Made by a program: the position numbers and the translations under genes. Of a DNA stretch of 64,000 nucleotides, positions 8,568 to 17,128 are shown piece by piece. This stretch comes from Agromyces marinus (GTDB lineage: Bacteria > Actinomycetota > Actinomycetes > Actinomycetales > Microbacteriaceae), in assembly GCF_021442325.1 (NCBI RefSeq), contig NZ_CP087879.1, positions 496,001-560,000 of the forward strand, given 5' to 3'. How positions within the stretch are numbered: the first letter of the stretch is position 1; the number at the start of each line of letters is the position of its first letter. The notes under the pieces are model-generated. The model searched no databases and had not been told where the DNA came from. It worked only from the letters and a program-made list of their open reading frames with translations.

Positions 8568-8650
8568 TAGGCAGGTCGTCGGGATGCCGGGCCCCGGCCG
8601 GACACAGTGCGCGGGCGCCGGCTGTCGGCAGTCGGATGTCGGCTGGTGGC

Positions 8651-8704
8651 GGTCGGATACAGTGCCGCGGTCGGAAACAGTGCCGCGGTCGGAAACTCTG
8701 CTCG
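8651..8704. repeat. Three tandem 18-base repeats
   Basis: Units begin at 8651, 8669 and 8687. The first two are GGTCGGATACAGTGCCGC and GGTCGGAAACAGTGCCGC, differing at one base; the third keeps GGTCGGAAAC and then diverges. They lie about 85-140 bases upstream of the oxidase promoter, a position suited to activator or repressor binding. Confidence 0.75.
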
Positions 8705-8780
8705 GGTCAAGGGCGGAGATCGACGTTCGGTGCGCTTTGCTCGTCGAACGTCGCGATCGGGCATGGCGCATGCTCGCGCC

Positions 8781-8839
8781 GGGGAAGCCGATCCCCGCGA
8801 ACACGGTACCGAAGTACCGCCGTGCCATGAGACATGGCA
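8781..8839 (-). terminator. Three consecutive hairpins downstream of the RamB-like gene
   Basis: Reading on the plus strand: GGGGA...TCCCC (8781-8785, 8792-8796), CGGTAC-CGAA-GTACCG (8804-8819) and TGCCATG-AGA-CATGGCA (8823-8839). They begin 25 bases after the stop of the minus-strand regulator gene and probably end its transcript. None has a T-tract. Confidence 0.5.
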
Positions 8840-8863
8840 TACCGCCGTTCGGGCCCGTGCAGG

Positions 8864-10402
8864 TCATCCTCGCGGCGCGTGCGCCTCCAGGAACTGGTAG
8901 ACCTCGGTCTGGTCGACCCCGGGGAACGTGCCCGTCGGCAGGGCCGCGAGCAACGAGGTCGGCGTGCGGGCGGCCGGCCACGAGGCATCCGCCCACTTGC
9001 CCGCGAGTTCGTCGGGGGCGCGACGGCAGCACGACTCGTCGGGGCAGCGCGACACCGCACGATGTGGTGTCTCACGCCCGCGGAACCACTTCACGTGCTC
9101 GAAGGGCACGCCGACCGACACCGAGTACTCGCCCTCCTTGGCCTTCTCGATGCGCGAGGTGCACCAGAACGTGCCCGACGAGGTGTCGGTGTACTGGTAC
9201 CAGGGGCTGAAGCGGTCCTCGACGTCGAAGACCGTGCGGGCGGTCCAGTTGCGGCACACCGTCGTGCCCTCGACCGCGCCGAGCGCGTCGGACGGGAAGC
9301 GCACCGAGTCGTTCTCGTACGCCTTGATGATCGTGCCCGACTCGTGCACCTTCATGAAGTGCACGGGGATGTCGAGGCGCGCCGTCGCGAGGTTCGTGAA
9401 CCGGTGCGCGGCCGTCTCGTACGACACCGCGAAGTGGTCGCGCAGCTCTTCCATCGAGATGCGGCGCAGGTTCTTCGCCTCGGTCAGGTACCTGACGGCC
9501 GCCTGCTCGGGCAGCAGGATCGCGGCCGTGAGGTAGTTCGTCTCGATGCGCTGGCGGAGGAAGGCGCCGTAGTTCGCCGGTTCCTCGTGGTCGAGCAGGT
9601 GCGACGCGAGCGCCTGGAGGATCGGCGAGCGCGAGTCGCGCGACGGCGACTGCTGGGTCGGCAGGTAGATGCGGCCGTGGCGCTTGTCGGTCACCGAACG
9701 CGTCGAGTGCGGCAGGTCGCCGACGTAGTGCAGCGAGTACCCGAGGTGGCTCGCCATGTCGGCCACGAGCTGGTGCGACACCGGACCGCCCGTGTGGCCC
9801 ACGGCCTCGAGCAGCTCGGCCGCCTTCGCTTCGAGCTCGGGGTAGAAGTTGTCGCGGGCGCGCATCTCGGCGCGCAGCTGCGCGTTCGCCCGGCGCGCCT
9901 CCTCGGGCGTCGCTGCACGTTCGCGGTGCAGCCGGTCGATCTCGTTGTGCAGCGACAGGATCGTCTGCAGCGTCTGGTCGCTCATGGTCTTCGCCACGCG
10001 GAACGGGTCGAGCCCGAGTGCGGCGAAGACCGGCCCGCGCTGCGCGCGCTCGACCGCGATCTCGAGGGCTGCGCGCTCGGACGGGGCATCCGGTCGAAGC
10101 AGCTCGTCGGCCGTGGTGCCGAGCGCCAGCGCGATGGTGCGGAGCATCGACAGCCGCGGTTCGCGCTTGCCGTTCTCGATCGCGCTCACCTGCGACGGTG
10201 CGCGGTCGATCGCCGCGGCGAGCCGGCCCAGCGTCATGCCCGCGGCGAGACGGCGATCGCGGATGCGGCGCCCGAGGGTCAGCGCGTCGACCTCATCCGG
10301 GCCCGGATCGGGCGCGGCGCCGACCGCACGCGCGGGTGCGGCGGCGTACGCGGCGTGCGAAGCGTGCTGGATCGAGGCGTGGGCGCGATCTGCGGTGACC
10401 AT
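8864..10402 (-). CDS. ramB: XRE-family regulator, RamB/PrpR type
   Basis: A 512-residue regulator: a low-complexity N-terminal extension (residues 1-40), a helix-turn-helix at about 44-102 (IRDRRLAAGMTLGRLAAAIDRAPSQVSAIENGKREP), an ImmA/IrrE-like middle and a Cys-rich C-terminal domain. RamB represses acetate and glyoxylate genes in Corynebacterium and Mycobacterium; PrpR controls propionate genes and binds acyl-CoA and an iron-sulfur cluster. Here the middle domain lacks HExxH and shows ASHLLDHEEP instead. The C-terminal part has Cys in TTVCRNW, GTFWCTS and SRCPDESCC, which could hold a metal. aceA and aceB lie 7 kb away. The choice between RamB and PrpR function is not settled by sequence alone. 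Confidence 0.82.
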   Translation of the reverse strand: MVTADRAHASIQHASHAAYAAAPARAVGAAPDPGPDEVDALTLGRRIRDRRLAAGMTLGRLAAAIDRAPSQVSAIENGKREPRLSMLRTIALALGTTADELLRPDAPSERAALEIAVERAQRGPVFAALGLDPFRVAKTMSDQTLQTILSLHNEIDRLHRERAATPEEARRANAQLRAEMRARDNFYPELEAKAAELLEAVGHTGGPVSHQLVADMASHLGYSLHYVGDLPHSTRSVTDKRHGRIYLPTQQSPSRDSRSPILQALASHLLDHEEPANYGAFLRQRIETNYLTAAILLPEQAAVRYLTEAKNLRRISMEELRDHFAVSYETAAHRFTNLATARLDIPVHFMKVHESGTIIKAYENDSVRFPSDALGAVEGTTVCRNWTARTVFDVEDRFSPWYQYTDTSSGTFWCTSRIEKAKEGEYSVSVGVPFEHVKWFRGRETPHRAVSRCPDESCCRRAPDELAGKWADASWPAARTPTSLLAALPTGTFPGVDQTEVYQFLEAHAPRG

Positions 10403-10452
10403 GCCTCATGCTCACACGAGCGAGCACCGCCTGCAAACGGAAGACTCCCGAA

Positions 10453-10538
10453 ATTTCTGCACCGCACGTCGAAATCGGCGCGGTCGAGCCGCAAATCGTC
10501 CTGAGCTCACTCGAACTCGGAAAGGATTTCTGTACCGC
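10453..10538. promoter_or_regulatory. Two direct repeats ATTTCTG(C/T)ACCGC upstream of the RamB-like gene
   Basis: ATTTCTGCACCGC at 10453-10465 and ATTTCTGTACCGC at 10526-10538 match at 12 of 13 bases and start 73 bases apart, about seven DNA turns. They flank the region upstream of the regulator start at 10402 and could be its own operators. The second copy abuts the end of the amidohydrolase gene, whose stop begins at 10547. Confidence 0.5.
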
Positions 10539-10546
10539 GGGCGGCC

Positions 10547-12196
10547 TCAGGCTGCGTAGACGCGCTCGCCCTCGACGAACGTCTGCTCGACCCGCGTCGC
10601 GGCGATCTCGTCGGCGGGGTGCGCGAACGGGTCGCGGTCGAGCACGACGAGGTCGGCGTACTTGCCGACCTCGATGGTGCCGGTCACGTCGTCGAGGTGG
10701 TTCACCCACGCAGAGCCCGCCGTGTATGCGGTCAGCGACGTCGCGAGGTCGATCGCCTGCTCCGGCAGGAACGGCTCGTAATCGCCGTCCGAGTACGCCG
10801 GAGCCGCCTTCCGGTTCACGGCCGTGTGGATCGCCGCGAGCGGGTCCGGCGTCGAGACCGACCAGTCGCTGCCCGCGACGAGCACCGCGCCCGCACGCAT
10901 GAGGTCGCCGAACGGGTACTGCCAGGCGCTGCGCGGGTCGCCGAGGAACGGCAGGGTGAGCTCGACCATCTGGGGCTCGAGGGCAGCCCAGAGCGACTGC
11001 ATGTTCGCCGCGACGCCGAGCTCGCGGAACCGCGGCACGTCCTCCGGGTGCACGACCTGGATGTGCGCGATGTGGTGGCGGTGGTCGCCCCGGCCGTTCG
11101 CCGCGATGGCGTGCTCGACGGAGTCGAGGCACTCGCGCACGGCGCGGTCGCCGATCGCGTGGAAGTGCAGCTGGAAGCCGAGCCGGTCGAGTTCCGCGGC
11201 GGCCGGGTTCAGCACGGCCGGGTCGACGAACGAGATGCCGGAGTTGTCGGTGAAGTGCCCGTGCCCGTCGCAGTACGGCTCGAGCATCGACGCGGTGAAG
11301 TTCTCGGCCACCCCGTCCTGCATGATCTTGATGCTCGTCGCGGCGAACCGGCCGGCGCGGTACGTGTCGCGCTTGGCGACGAGGTCGGGGATCTGCTCGA
11401 TGCCGCGCGTGCGATCCCACCAGATCGCGCCGACGACGCGACCGGTGAGCTTGCCCGCGTTCGCCGCGGAGACGTACGCCAGGCCCGCGTCACCCGCATC
11501 GCCGTAGGTGCCGACGATCGCGTCCTGCCATGCGGTCACGCCGTACGAGTGCAGGTACTGCTGGCCGAGCAGCACCGCCTCGGTGAGCGTCTCGAGGCTC
11601 GTCTCCGGCAGGAGCCGGTTCACGAGCGACATCGCGCCCTCGTGCAGGGTCCCGGTCGGGGTGCCGTCGGCGTCGCGCTCGATCCGGCCGTCGGCGGGAT
11701 CGGGCGTGTTCCGGTCGATGCCGGCCAGCCGCAGCGCGGCCGAGTTGACCCATGCGCCGTGCCCGTCGCGGTTCGGCAGGAACGCCGGACGGTCGGGAAC
11801 GACCCGGTCGAGGGATGCCGCGGTCGGCGTGCCGCCCGGGAAGGCCGACATCGACCAGCCGCCGCCCAGGACCCACTCCTCGTCGGGGTGGTCCGCCGCG
11901 TACGCGGCGATGCGCTCGAGGTAGTCCGGCTCGGTCTCGTGCTGCGACAGGTCGCACCGCATCAGGTCGAGCCCGCCCCACACCGGGTGCACGTGCGCAT
12001 CCTGGAACCCGGGCACGAGCATCCGCCCGTGCAGGTCGACGACCTCGGTCGAGGGCCCGACGAGGTCGCGGACGTCGTCGTCGGATCCGACGGCCACGAT
12101 CCGGCCGCCCGACACGGCGACGGCGCTCGCACGCGAGCGCACGGTGTCGGCGGTGAAGACGGGGCCGCCGGTGAAGACGAGGTCGGCGTGGGGCAT
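10547..12196 (-). CDS. Amidohydrolase family 3 protein (YtcJ-like)
   Basis: A 549-residue metal-dependent hydrolase. The first metal site is FQDAHVHPVWGG (His-x-His near residue 70). The family signature HFHAIGDRAVRECLD lies in the second half, and SDWSVSTPDPLAAIHTAVNR near the C-terminus completes the active site. Members cleave amides, formamides or cyclic amides, and most have unknown substrates. The start ATG follows GAAAGGACG. It lies 148 bases downstream of the potC-like gene in the same orientation, with a large hairpin between, and may belong to the amine-uptake operon. The exact reaction is not predictable. Confidence 0.9.
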   Translation of the reverse strand: MPHADLVFTGGPVFTADTVRSRASAVAVSGGRIVAVGSDDDVRDLVGPSTEVVDLHGRMLVPGFQDAHVHPVWGGLDLMRCDLSQHETEPDYLERIAAYAADHPDEEWVLGGGWSMSAFPGGTPTAASLDRVVPDRPAFLPNRDGHGAWVNSAALRLAGIDRNTPDPADGRIERDADGTPTGTLHEGAMSLVNRLLPETSLETLTEAVLLGQQYLHSYGVTAWQDAIVGTYGDAGDAGLAYVSAANAGKLTGRVVGAIWWDRTRGIEQIPDLVAKRDTYRAGRFAATSIKIMQDGVAENFTASMLEPYCDGHGHFTDNSGISFVDPAVLNPAAAELDRLGFQLHFHAIGDRAVRECLDSVEHAIAANGRGDHRHHIAHIQVVHPEDVPRFRELGVAANMQSLWAALEPQMVELTLPFLGDPRSAWQYPFGDLMRAGAVLVAGSDWSVSTPDPLAAIHTAVNRKAAPAYSDGDYEPFLPEQAIDLATSLTAYTAGSAWVNHLDDVTGTIEVGKYADLVVLDRDPFAHPADEIAATRVEQTFVEGERVYAA

Positions 12197-12246
12197 GGGT
12201 TCGTCCTTTCGAGTGGGAAGCGGTGGGTCGGGGAGCGCCCGCCGTG

Positions 12247-12308
12247 GGAATCCGGTTCCGCCCGCCGAACCCGGCCATTCGCGGGTTCCGGAGCAGGAAC
12301 CGGATTCC
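12247..12308 (-). terminator. Two-tier hairpin between potC-like and amidohydrolase genes
   Basis: Outer arms GGAATCCGGTTCC (12247-12259) and GGAACCGGATTCC (12296-12308); inner arms GAACCCG (12267-12273) and CGGGTTC (12282-12288). It may partly end the importer transcript or protect it. The layout and arm sequence resemble 5173-5234. Confidence 0.6.
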
Positions 12309-12344
12309 TTCGGTGCCGGCGCGCGCCTCGAGCGAGGGGCGGCG

Positions 12345-13283
12345 TCAGCCGCCGGACATGGTGCGGGCGATCTGCGTCGCGGAGTCGCCCGCGCGCTTGA
12401 GCACGACCGCGACGAGCGCGAGCGCTCCGAGCGTGAGCAGGAGCATCACGGTCGAGACCGACGCGATCTCAGGGCGGAGCCCGCCGCGCAGTGCGCTGAG
12501 CACGTACACCGGCCACGGTGTCGAGCCCGACACCTGCACGAACGCGGCGACGACCGTGTTGTCGAGGCTCAGGGTGAACGCGAGCAGCATCCCGGCGAGC
12601 ACCGCGGGCATCGCCAGCGGCAGCGTGACCCGACGGAAGGTCGTGAACGGCGTCGCGTAGAGGTCGGCGGAGGCCTCCTCGAGCTGGGCGTCGAGCCCGA
12701 CGAGCCGGGCCCGCACGATGTACGTCACGATCGCCGTCGAGAACAGCGAGTGGCCGACCACCAGGCGCATCGTGCCGTCGTTGAAGAGCGAGAGCCCGAG
12801 GTCCTGCCCGAGGAACACGAGCCACGGCAGCAGCGAGACCGCATCGACGATCTCGGGCGTGACCGAGACCAGCACCAGCAGCACGATGAACCAGGCCGCC
12901 CACTTGCCCGGCTTGCGGGCGAGCGCGACTCCGGCGAGCGTGCCGAGCGCGGTCGCGAGGAGGGCGGCGATCGCGCCGGTCCGCAGCGACACCGCCACGG
13001 CGTCGCGGACCGCGGGCTTCTCCCACAGCGCACGGTACGGCTCGAAGCCGAACTCGTTCCAGGCGATCAGCAGTCGCCCGTTGTTGAACGAGTACACGAT
13101 GATCACGAGGATCGGCGCGAACAGGAACAGGAAGACGAGCACGCTCCAGACCGTCAGGCCCAGGTCGACCGGGGATCGGCGCGGCCGGCGGGCGACCGGC
13201 CCGGTCGCGGTGCGAGGTCCGGATGCCCCGTCGCGGGCCGCCGCGGCATCCGTCGAGGTCTGCTCGGGAGCGGTGGTGGTCAT
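12345..13283 (-). CDS. potC: Polyamine ABC importer permease, PotC-like
   Basis: A 312-residue inner-membrane permease with six predicted helices after a cytoplasmic Ala/Thr-rich N-terminus. The EAA loop that docks on the ATPase is visible as EEASADLYATPFTTFRRVTLP. The first helix LTVWSVLVFLFLFAPILVIIVYSFNN is typical of PotC. The ATG at 13283 overlaps the stop of the PotB-like gene by four bases (ATGA), so the two are coupled. It is the last gene of a potABCD-like operon of gene order A-D-B-C. Substrate assignment to putrescine or spermidine rests on family resemblance and on the nearby amine oxidase. Confidence 0.9.
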   Translation of the reverse strand: MTTTAPEQTSTDAAAARDGASGPRTATGPVARRPRRSPVDLGLTVWSVLVFLFLFAPILVIIVYSFNNGRLLIAWNEFGFEPYRALWEKPAVRDAVAVSLRTGAIAALLATALGTLAGVALARKPGKWAAWFIVLLVLVSVTPEIVDAVSLLPWLVFLGQDLGLSLFNDGTMRLVVGHSLFSTAIVTYIVRARLVGLDAQLEEASADLYATPFTTFRRVTLPLAMPAVLAGMLLAFTLSLDNTVVAAFVQVSGSTPWPVYVLSALRGGLRPEIASVSTVMLLLTLGALALVAVVLKRAGDSATQIARTMSGG

Positions 13284-14173
13284 GCCGTGGCCTCCAACTC
13301 GACACGGGTGCGGGCACGGAACGGCAGGGACGCCAGCCAGACGAGCAGGCCGATCGCGGCCGCCGAGACGACGATGACGATGATCAGCAGCACGGCCATG
13401 GCCGAGCCGAGCGCCCAGTTCTGCGCGGTCTGGAACTGGCTGGCCACGAGCTGGCCGACCATGTTGCCCTGCGCACCGCCCAGGACGGTCGCCGTGATGT
13501 AGTCGCCCATGAGCGGGATGTAGACCAGCAGCAGGCCGACGATGATTCCCGGGCGGGCGAGCGGGATCGTCACGCGCAGGAACGTGCGGACCCGGTTCGC
13601 GCCGAGGTCCTTCGACGCCTCGCGCAGTGCCGGGCCGACCCGGTCGAACGCGACGAACAGGGGCAGGATCATGAGCGGCAGGTAGTTGTAGACGACGCCG
13701 AGCAGCACCGCGCCGCGCGTGTACAGGATCTCGAGCGGGCCGTCGGTGATGCCGACCGCCTGGAGCGCCTGCGACATCCACCCCTCGGGGGCGAGGATGA
13801 TCTGCCAGCCGATGGTGCGAACGAGGAAGTTCGTCCAGTACGGGACCATGACCAGGGCCAGGAGCAGGCCGCGGCGGTTCGCGGGCGCCTTCACGGCCAT
13901 CCAGTAGGCGACCGGCAGGCCGATCGCGAGGCACAGCAGCGTGCCCGCGATGCCGACCCACAGCGTGTTCATGAACACGTCGAAGAACGTGGGCGTGAGC
14001 GCTTCGGCGTACCGGTCGAACGAGAGCCGGTCGGTCGCGTGGGTGCCGAAGATGCCCGGCTTGTAGCCGAAGCTGAAGTACAGCACGGCGCCGACCGGCA
14101 CCACGAAGAAGGTGACGAGCCACGCCCACGCGGGGATCGCGAGGGCGAAGCTCGGCAGGCGGAGACTACGCAC
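13280..14173 (-). CDS. potB: Polyamine ABC importer permease, PotB-like
   Basis: A 297-residue permease with six predicted helices and the EAA loop LREASKDLGANRVRTFLRVTIP. The GTG at 14173 overlaps the end of the solute-binding protein gene by eight bases. A farther in-frame start at 14224 would overlap more and adds only a basic tail, so it is less likely. It pairs with the PotC-like subunit to form the membrane channel. Confidence 0.9.
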   Translation of the reverse strand: MRSLRLPSFALAIPAWAWLVTFFVVPVGAVLYFSFGYKPGIFGTHATDRLSFDRYAEALTPTFFDVFMNTLWVGIAGTLLCLAIGLPVAYWMAVKAPANRRGLLLALVMVPYWTNFLVRTIGWQIILAPEGWMSQALQAVGITDGPLEILYTRGAVLLGVVYNYLPLMILPLFVAFDRVGPALREASKDLGANRVRTFLRVTIPLARPGIIVGLLLVYIPLMGDYITATVLGGAQGNMVGQLVASQFQTAQNWALGSAMAVLLIIVIVVSAAAIGLLVWLASLPFRARTRVELEATA

Positions 14174-15350
14174 CGGCCGCGGCCTTCGCCTTGTTCCAGA
14201 TGTCGACCGTGCGCTGCTGCGCATCGTTCACTTCGCCGTCCTGCATCGTCGCGATCTGCTCCGGCGTGAAGAACACGAGGTCGAGCATCTCGAGGCCGGC
14301 CTCGGTTGCGGCCTCCTCGATGCCCGCTGCGCCCGTGTGGTAGCCGATGTAGTCGACCTGGAGGATCTGGTTCTCGGGGACCATGGTCCAGTTGATGAAG
14401 GCGTGCGCGGCCTCGGGGTGCGGCGCACCGACCGGGATCGCCCAGTTGTCCATCCACAGTTCGGTCGCGGGCGAGCCGAGCACCCACTGCCAGCGGTCGG
14501 GGTCCGGGCTCTCGAGGATCCCGATGCGCGCGTCACCGTTCCACGCCTGCATGAGCACCTGCGTCGCCTGGGGGATCGCCTGTCCGCCGGGGTAGGAGTC
14601 GAACGCGGCGATGTGCGGCGCGAGCGTGTTCACGATGTAGTCCTCGCACGCATCGATCTCGGCCTCGTCGGTGGTGTTCCAGTTGATGCCGTTCGCCCAG
14701 TAGTAGATGCCCGTGACCTCGGCCGGGTCGTCGAGCACGCTCGTCTTGCCGCTCGCCTCGTTCTGCGCGGCGTCGAGGAAGTCGTTCCAGTCCTTCAGCT
14801 CGCGGGTGATGACCGTCTTGTCGTAGACGAAGCCGGTCGTGCCCCACGCCTTGCAGATCGAGTACTCGTTCTCCGGGTCCCAGCTGCGGCCGAGGAAGGC
14901 CGGGTCCATGTGCTCGATGTTCGGCAGCAGGTCCTTGTTCAGCGCCTGGATGATGCCGTTCTCGATCATCTGCGGGATGAACGCGCCGGTCGGGACGATG
15001 ATGTCGTAGCCCGACGTGCCCTTCGCGGCGACGAGCTTCGAGATGAGCTCCTCGTTCGAGCCGTACGAGTCGAACGTGACCTTCGGCCCGAGCTCCGAGG
15101 TGAACGCCGAGACGACGTCGGGGGAGTCGTAGTCGCCCCAGGTGTAGATGCTGAGCGAGTTCTCGAGCTCGCCGCCGGTCGCGACCGGCGCGCTCGAGGC
15201 CTGCCCGCCCGTGGAGCAGGCGGCGAGGAACGCCGTGCCGCCCATGGCGGCTGCGAAGCTCAGGAATCGGCGGCGGTCGATGGCGCGCTGGAGGATCGGC
15301 ACCTGCTCGGCGCTCGCGAGGATCCGGATCGGGGTGGACTTCTCGGACAT
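14166..15350 (-). CDS. potD: Polyamine-type solute-binding lipoprotein, PotD-like
   Basis: A 394-residue binding protein. The N-terminus has DRRRFLSFAAAMGG, a twin-arginine-type signal, running into the lipobox FLAAC with Cys45, so it is probably a Tat-exported lipoprotein. The mature part starts with ENSLSIYTWGDYDSPDVVSAF, the usual opening of PotD/PotF proteins, and contains the acidic and Trp residues expected to hold an amine (YTWGDY, YYWANGINWN, WMDNWAIPVGAPH). The ATG follows GGAG. It lies 59 bases after the ATPase gene and overlaps the PotB-like gene. Confidence 0.92.
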   Translation of the reverse strand: MSEKSTPIRILASAEQVPILQRAIDRRRFLSFAAAMGGTAFLAACSTGGQASSAPVATGGELENSLSIYTWGDYDSPDVVSAFTSELGPKVTFDSYGSNEELISKLVAAKGTSGYDIIVPTGAFIPQMIENGIIQALNKDLLPNIEHMDPAFLGRSWDPENEYSICKAWGTTGFVYDKTVITRELKDWNDFLDAAQNEASGKTSVLDDPAEVTGIYYWANGINWNTTDEAEIDACEDYIVNTLAPHIAAFDSYPGGQAIPQATQVLMQAWNGDARIGILESPDPDRWQWVLGSPATELWMDNWAIPVGAPHPEAAHAFINWTMVPENQILQVDYIGYHTGAAGIEEAATEAGLEMLDLVFFTPEQIATMQDGEVNDAQQRTVDIWNKAKAAAGA

Positions 15351-15409
15351 GTCGCTCCTAGGGGTCGGGGGGTCGCTGGGTCGGGGTCGGGTGCGGTGCG
15401 GTATCGGTG

Positions 15410-16591
15410 TCAGTGGGTCGGCGGGGCCACGTAGCCGCCGGCTGCGGCGGCGTCGTCGGAGGGGAAGACCTGCACGCTCGCGTCGGTCCACGAGCACGTG
15501 ACGGGCGAGCCCACGGCGATCTCGGGCGCCTCGGGGGTGGGTCGGCGGGCGATGAGGCTCTGGTCGTCGCCGAGGCGCACGAGGTACTGCATGGTCTCGC
15601 CGAGGTGCGAGACGCCGAGCAGGGTGCCCTGCACGCGGTTCGCTCCGGTCGCGGGCGCGCTCGTCGAGGCATCCGCTTCGATGCGCACGAACTCGGGTCG
15701 CACGGCCGCCTGCACCGAGGCGCCGTCGGCGATCGGTGCGCGCCGGTCCGAGCGGATGCCGCGCACGAGCCCGTGCGCGGACTCGACCGCCGAACCGCCC
15801 TCGGTCGCGGTGCCGCGGAAGAAGTTCTGCTGGCCGACGAAGGCGGCGACGTACGCCGAGGTGGGTCGGGCGTAGATCGTGTCGGCGTCGGCGAGCTGCT
15901 CGATGCGCCCGTCGCGCATGATCGCGATGCGGTCGCTCATCGAGAGCGCTTCGCCCTGGTCGTGCGTGACGAAGACGAACGTGATGCCGAGCCGGGCCTG
16001 GAGGAGCTTCAGCTCGAGCTGCATCTCTTCTCGCAGCTGCCGGTCGAGCGCGCCGAGCGGCTCGTCGAGCAGCAGCACCGAGGGGCGGTTGACGAGGGCG
16101 CGCGCGAGCGCGACACGCTGCTGCTGGCCGCCCGAGAGCTGGGTGGGCTTGCGGTCGGCGAAGCGGCGCATCTGGACGAGTTCGAGGGCCTCCGAGACGC
16201 GCTCGCGCACCTCGGCCTTCGGCGTCCGGCGCTGCTGGAGGCCGTAGGCGACGTTCTCGGCGACGCTCATGTGCGGGAAGAGCGCGTATGCCTGGAAGAC
16301 CGTGTTCACGTCGCGCCGGTACGGCGGCAGGCCCAGGACGGATCGTCCGGAGATGCTGATGTCGCCCGCATCGGGTTGTTCGAAGCCGGCGATCATGCGC
16401 AGCGTGGTGGTCTTGCCGCAGCCGGACGGCCCGAGCAACGAGATGAACTCGCCCGGCTCGATCGTCAGCGACAGGGCGTCGACCGCGGTCGCCTCGCCGT
16501 ACTTCTTCGTGACCCGGTCGATCCGGATGGAGCCGGTGGCCGCATCGGGGTTCACGGGGGAGGCGGTCCTCGCCTCGGTCGCTGTCGTCAC
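15410..16591 (-). CDS. potA: Polyamine ABC importer ATPase, PotA-like
   Basis: A 393-residue ATPase. Walker A GPSGCGKT is at residues 54-61, the Q-loop [11 protein letters not shown] follows, the signature is [15 protein letters not shown] and Walker B is [12 protein letters not shown]. The C-terminal TOBE-type regulatory domain runs from about residue 240. The GTG at 16591 follows GGAGG with eight bases spacing, preferred over a start at 16621. First gene of the importer operon, with a promoter and palindrome upstream. Confidence 0.92.
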   Translation of the reverse strand: MTTATEARTASPVNPDAATGSIRIDRVTKKYGEATAVDALSLTIEPGEFISLLGPSGCGKTTTLRMIAGFEQPDAGDISISGRSVLGLPPYRRDVNTVFQAYALFPHMSVAENVAYGLQQRRTPKAEVRERVSEALELVQMRRFADRKPTQLSGGQQQRVALARALVNRPSVLLLDEPLGALDRQLREEMQLELKLLQARLGITFVFVTHDQGEALSMSDRIAIMRDGRIEQLADADTIYARPTSAYVAAFVGQQNFFRGTATEGGSAVESAHGLVRGIRSDRRAPIADGASVQAAVRPEFVRIEADASTSAPATGANRVQGTLLGVSHLGETMQYLVRLGDDQSLIARRPTPEAPEIAVGSPVTCSWTDASVQVFPSDDAAAAGGYVAPPTH

Positions 16592-16634
16592 CTGGGGGTA
16601 CCTCCGGTTCGCTGACGCCACATCGCGTTCGGCA

Positions 16635-16663
16635 ATTCAAACGCCTGTTGCACGGCTGTGCAA
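16635..16663 (-). promoter_or_regulatory. Importer promoter with operator TTGCACGGCTGTGCAA
   Basis: On the minus strand TTGCAC (16663-16658), 17 bases and TTGAAT (16640-16635) form a promoter; transcription would start about 37 bases before the GTG. The -35 box is one arm of the perfect palindrome TTGCAC-N4-GTGCAA at 16648-16663, so a repressor there would block the polymerase. Confidence 0.55.
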
Positions 16664-16811
16664 TGGGCGGGTGCAGAACCGGACGGACCATCGGTCGACG
16701 GCGAACTGCCTGACAGATCGTCCGGGCGATCGTCACACGGGCGAAACAGTGCGGCCCGATTCGTCACACGGGCGACACGCGAGGGGGTTGCCAGCGCCGC
16801 CGCGCCGGCCG

Positions 16812-17078
16812 TCACGTGCGGTCGGAACCACCGGCCCGCTCGACCGCGAAGAGCACCCGCAGGCCCGCGTAGGTCGCGACGAACACGACGCCGACCCCGA
16901 GGACCGCGAGCAGGAGCAACCGCGGCTCCTCGGCCAGGCCGAGCACGATCCCGACCACGACGAGCGCCGTGCCGACGACCGGCCCGCCCACGAACAGGGC
17001 GACGCCCAGCATGCCCCGCCGCGCTCGCCGGCGTGCCGGGAGCCGGGGGTTTCCGGCCTCGCCGTCGCCCTGCGTCAC
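16812..17078 (-). CDS. Small membrane protein
   Basis: An 88-residue protein with a basic N-terminus ([11 protein letters not shown]) and two hydrophobic helices ([23 protein letters not shown] and [20 protein letters not shown]). The GTG at 17078 is the most sensible start, because upstream sequence in frame is low-complexity and contains a hairpin. It is divergent from aceA. Function unknown; it could also start at another nearby codon. Confidence 0.6.
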   Translation of the reverse strand: MTQGDGEAGNPRLPARRRARRGMLGVALFVGGPVVGTALVVVGIVLGLAEEPRLLLLAVLGVGVVFVATYAGLRVLFAVERAGGSDRT

Positions 17079-17128
17079 GCTCCCATTCTCCGCCCGAGCG
17101 GGTCCGGTCCGGGGCCTGCCGCTCCGCG

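Larger units (their letters stand above)
8506..8863. other. 358-base intergenic region between ramB-like gene and oxidase
   Basis: No gene is supported here. From right to left on the transcribed minus strand it holds three hairpins (8781-8839), an array of three 18-base direct repeats (8651-8704), and the oxidase promoter with two palindromes (8522-8567). Confidence 0.6.
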
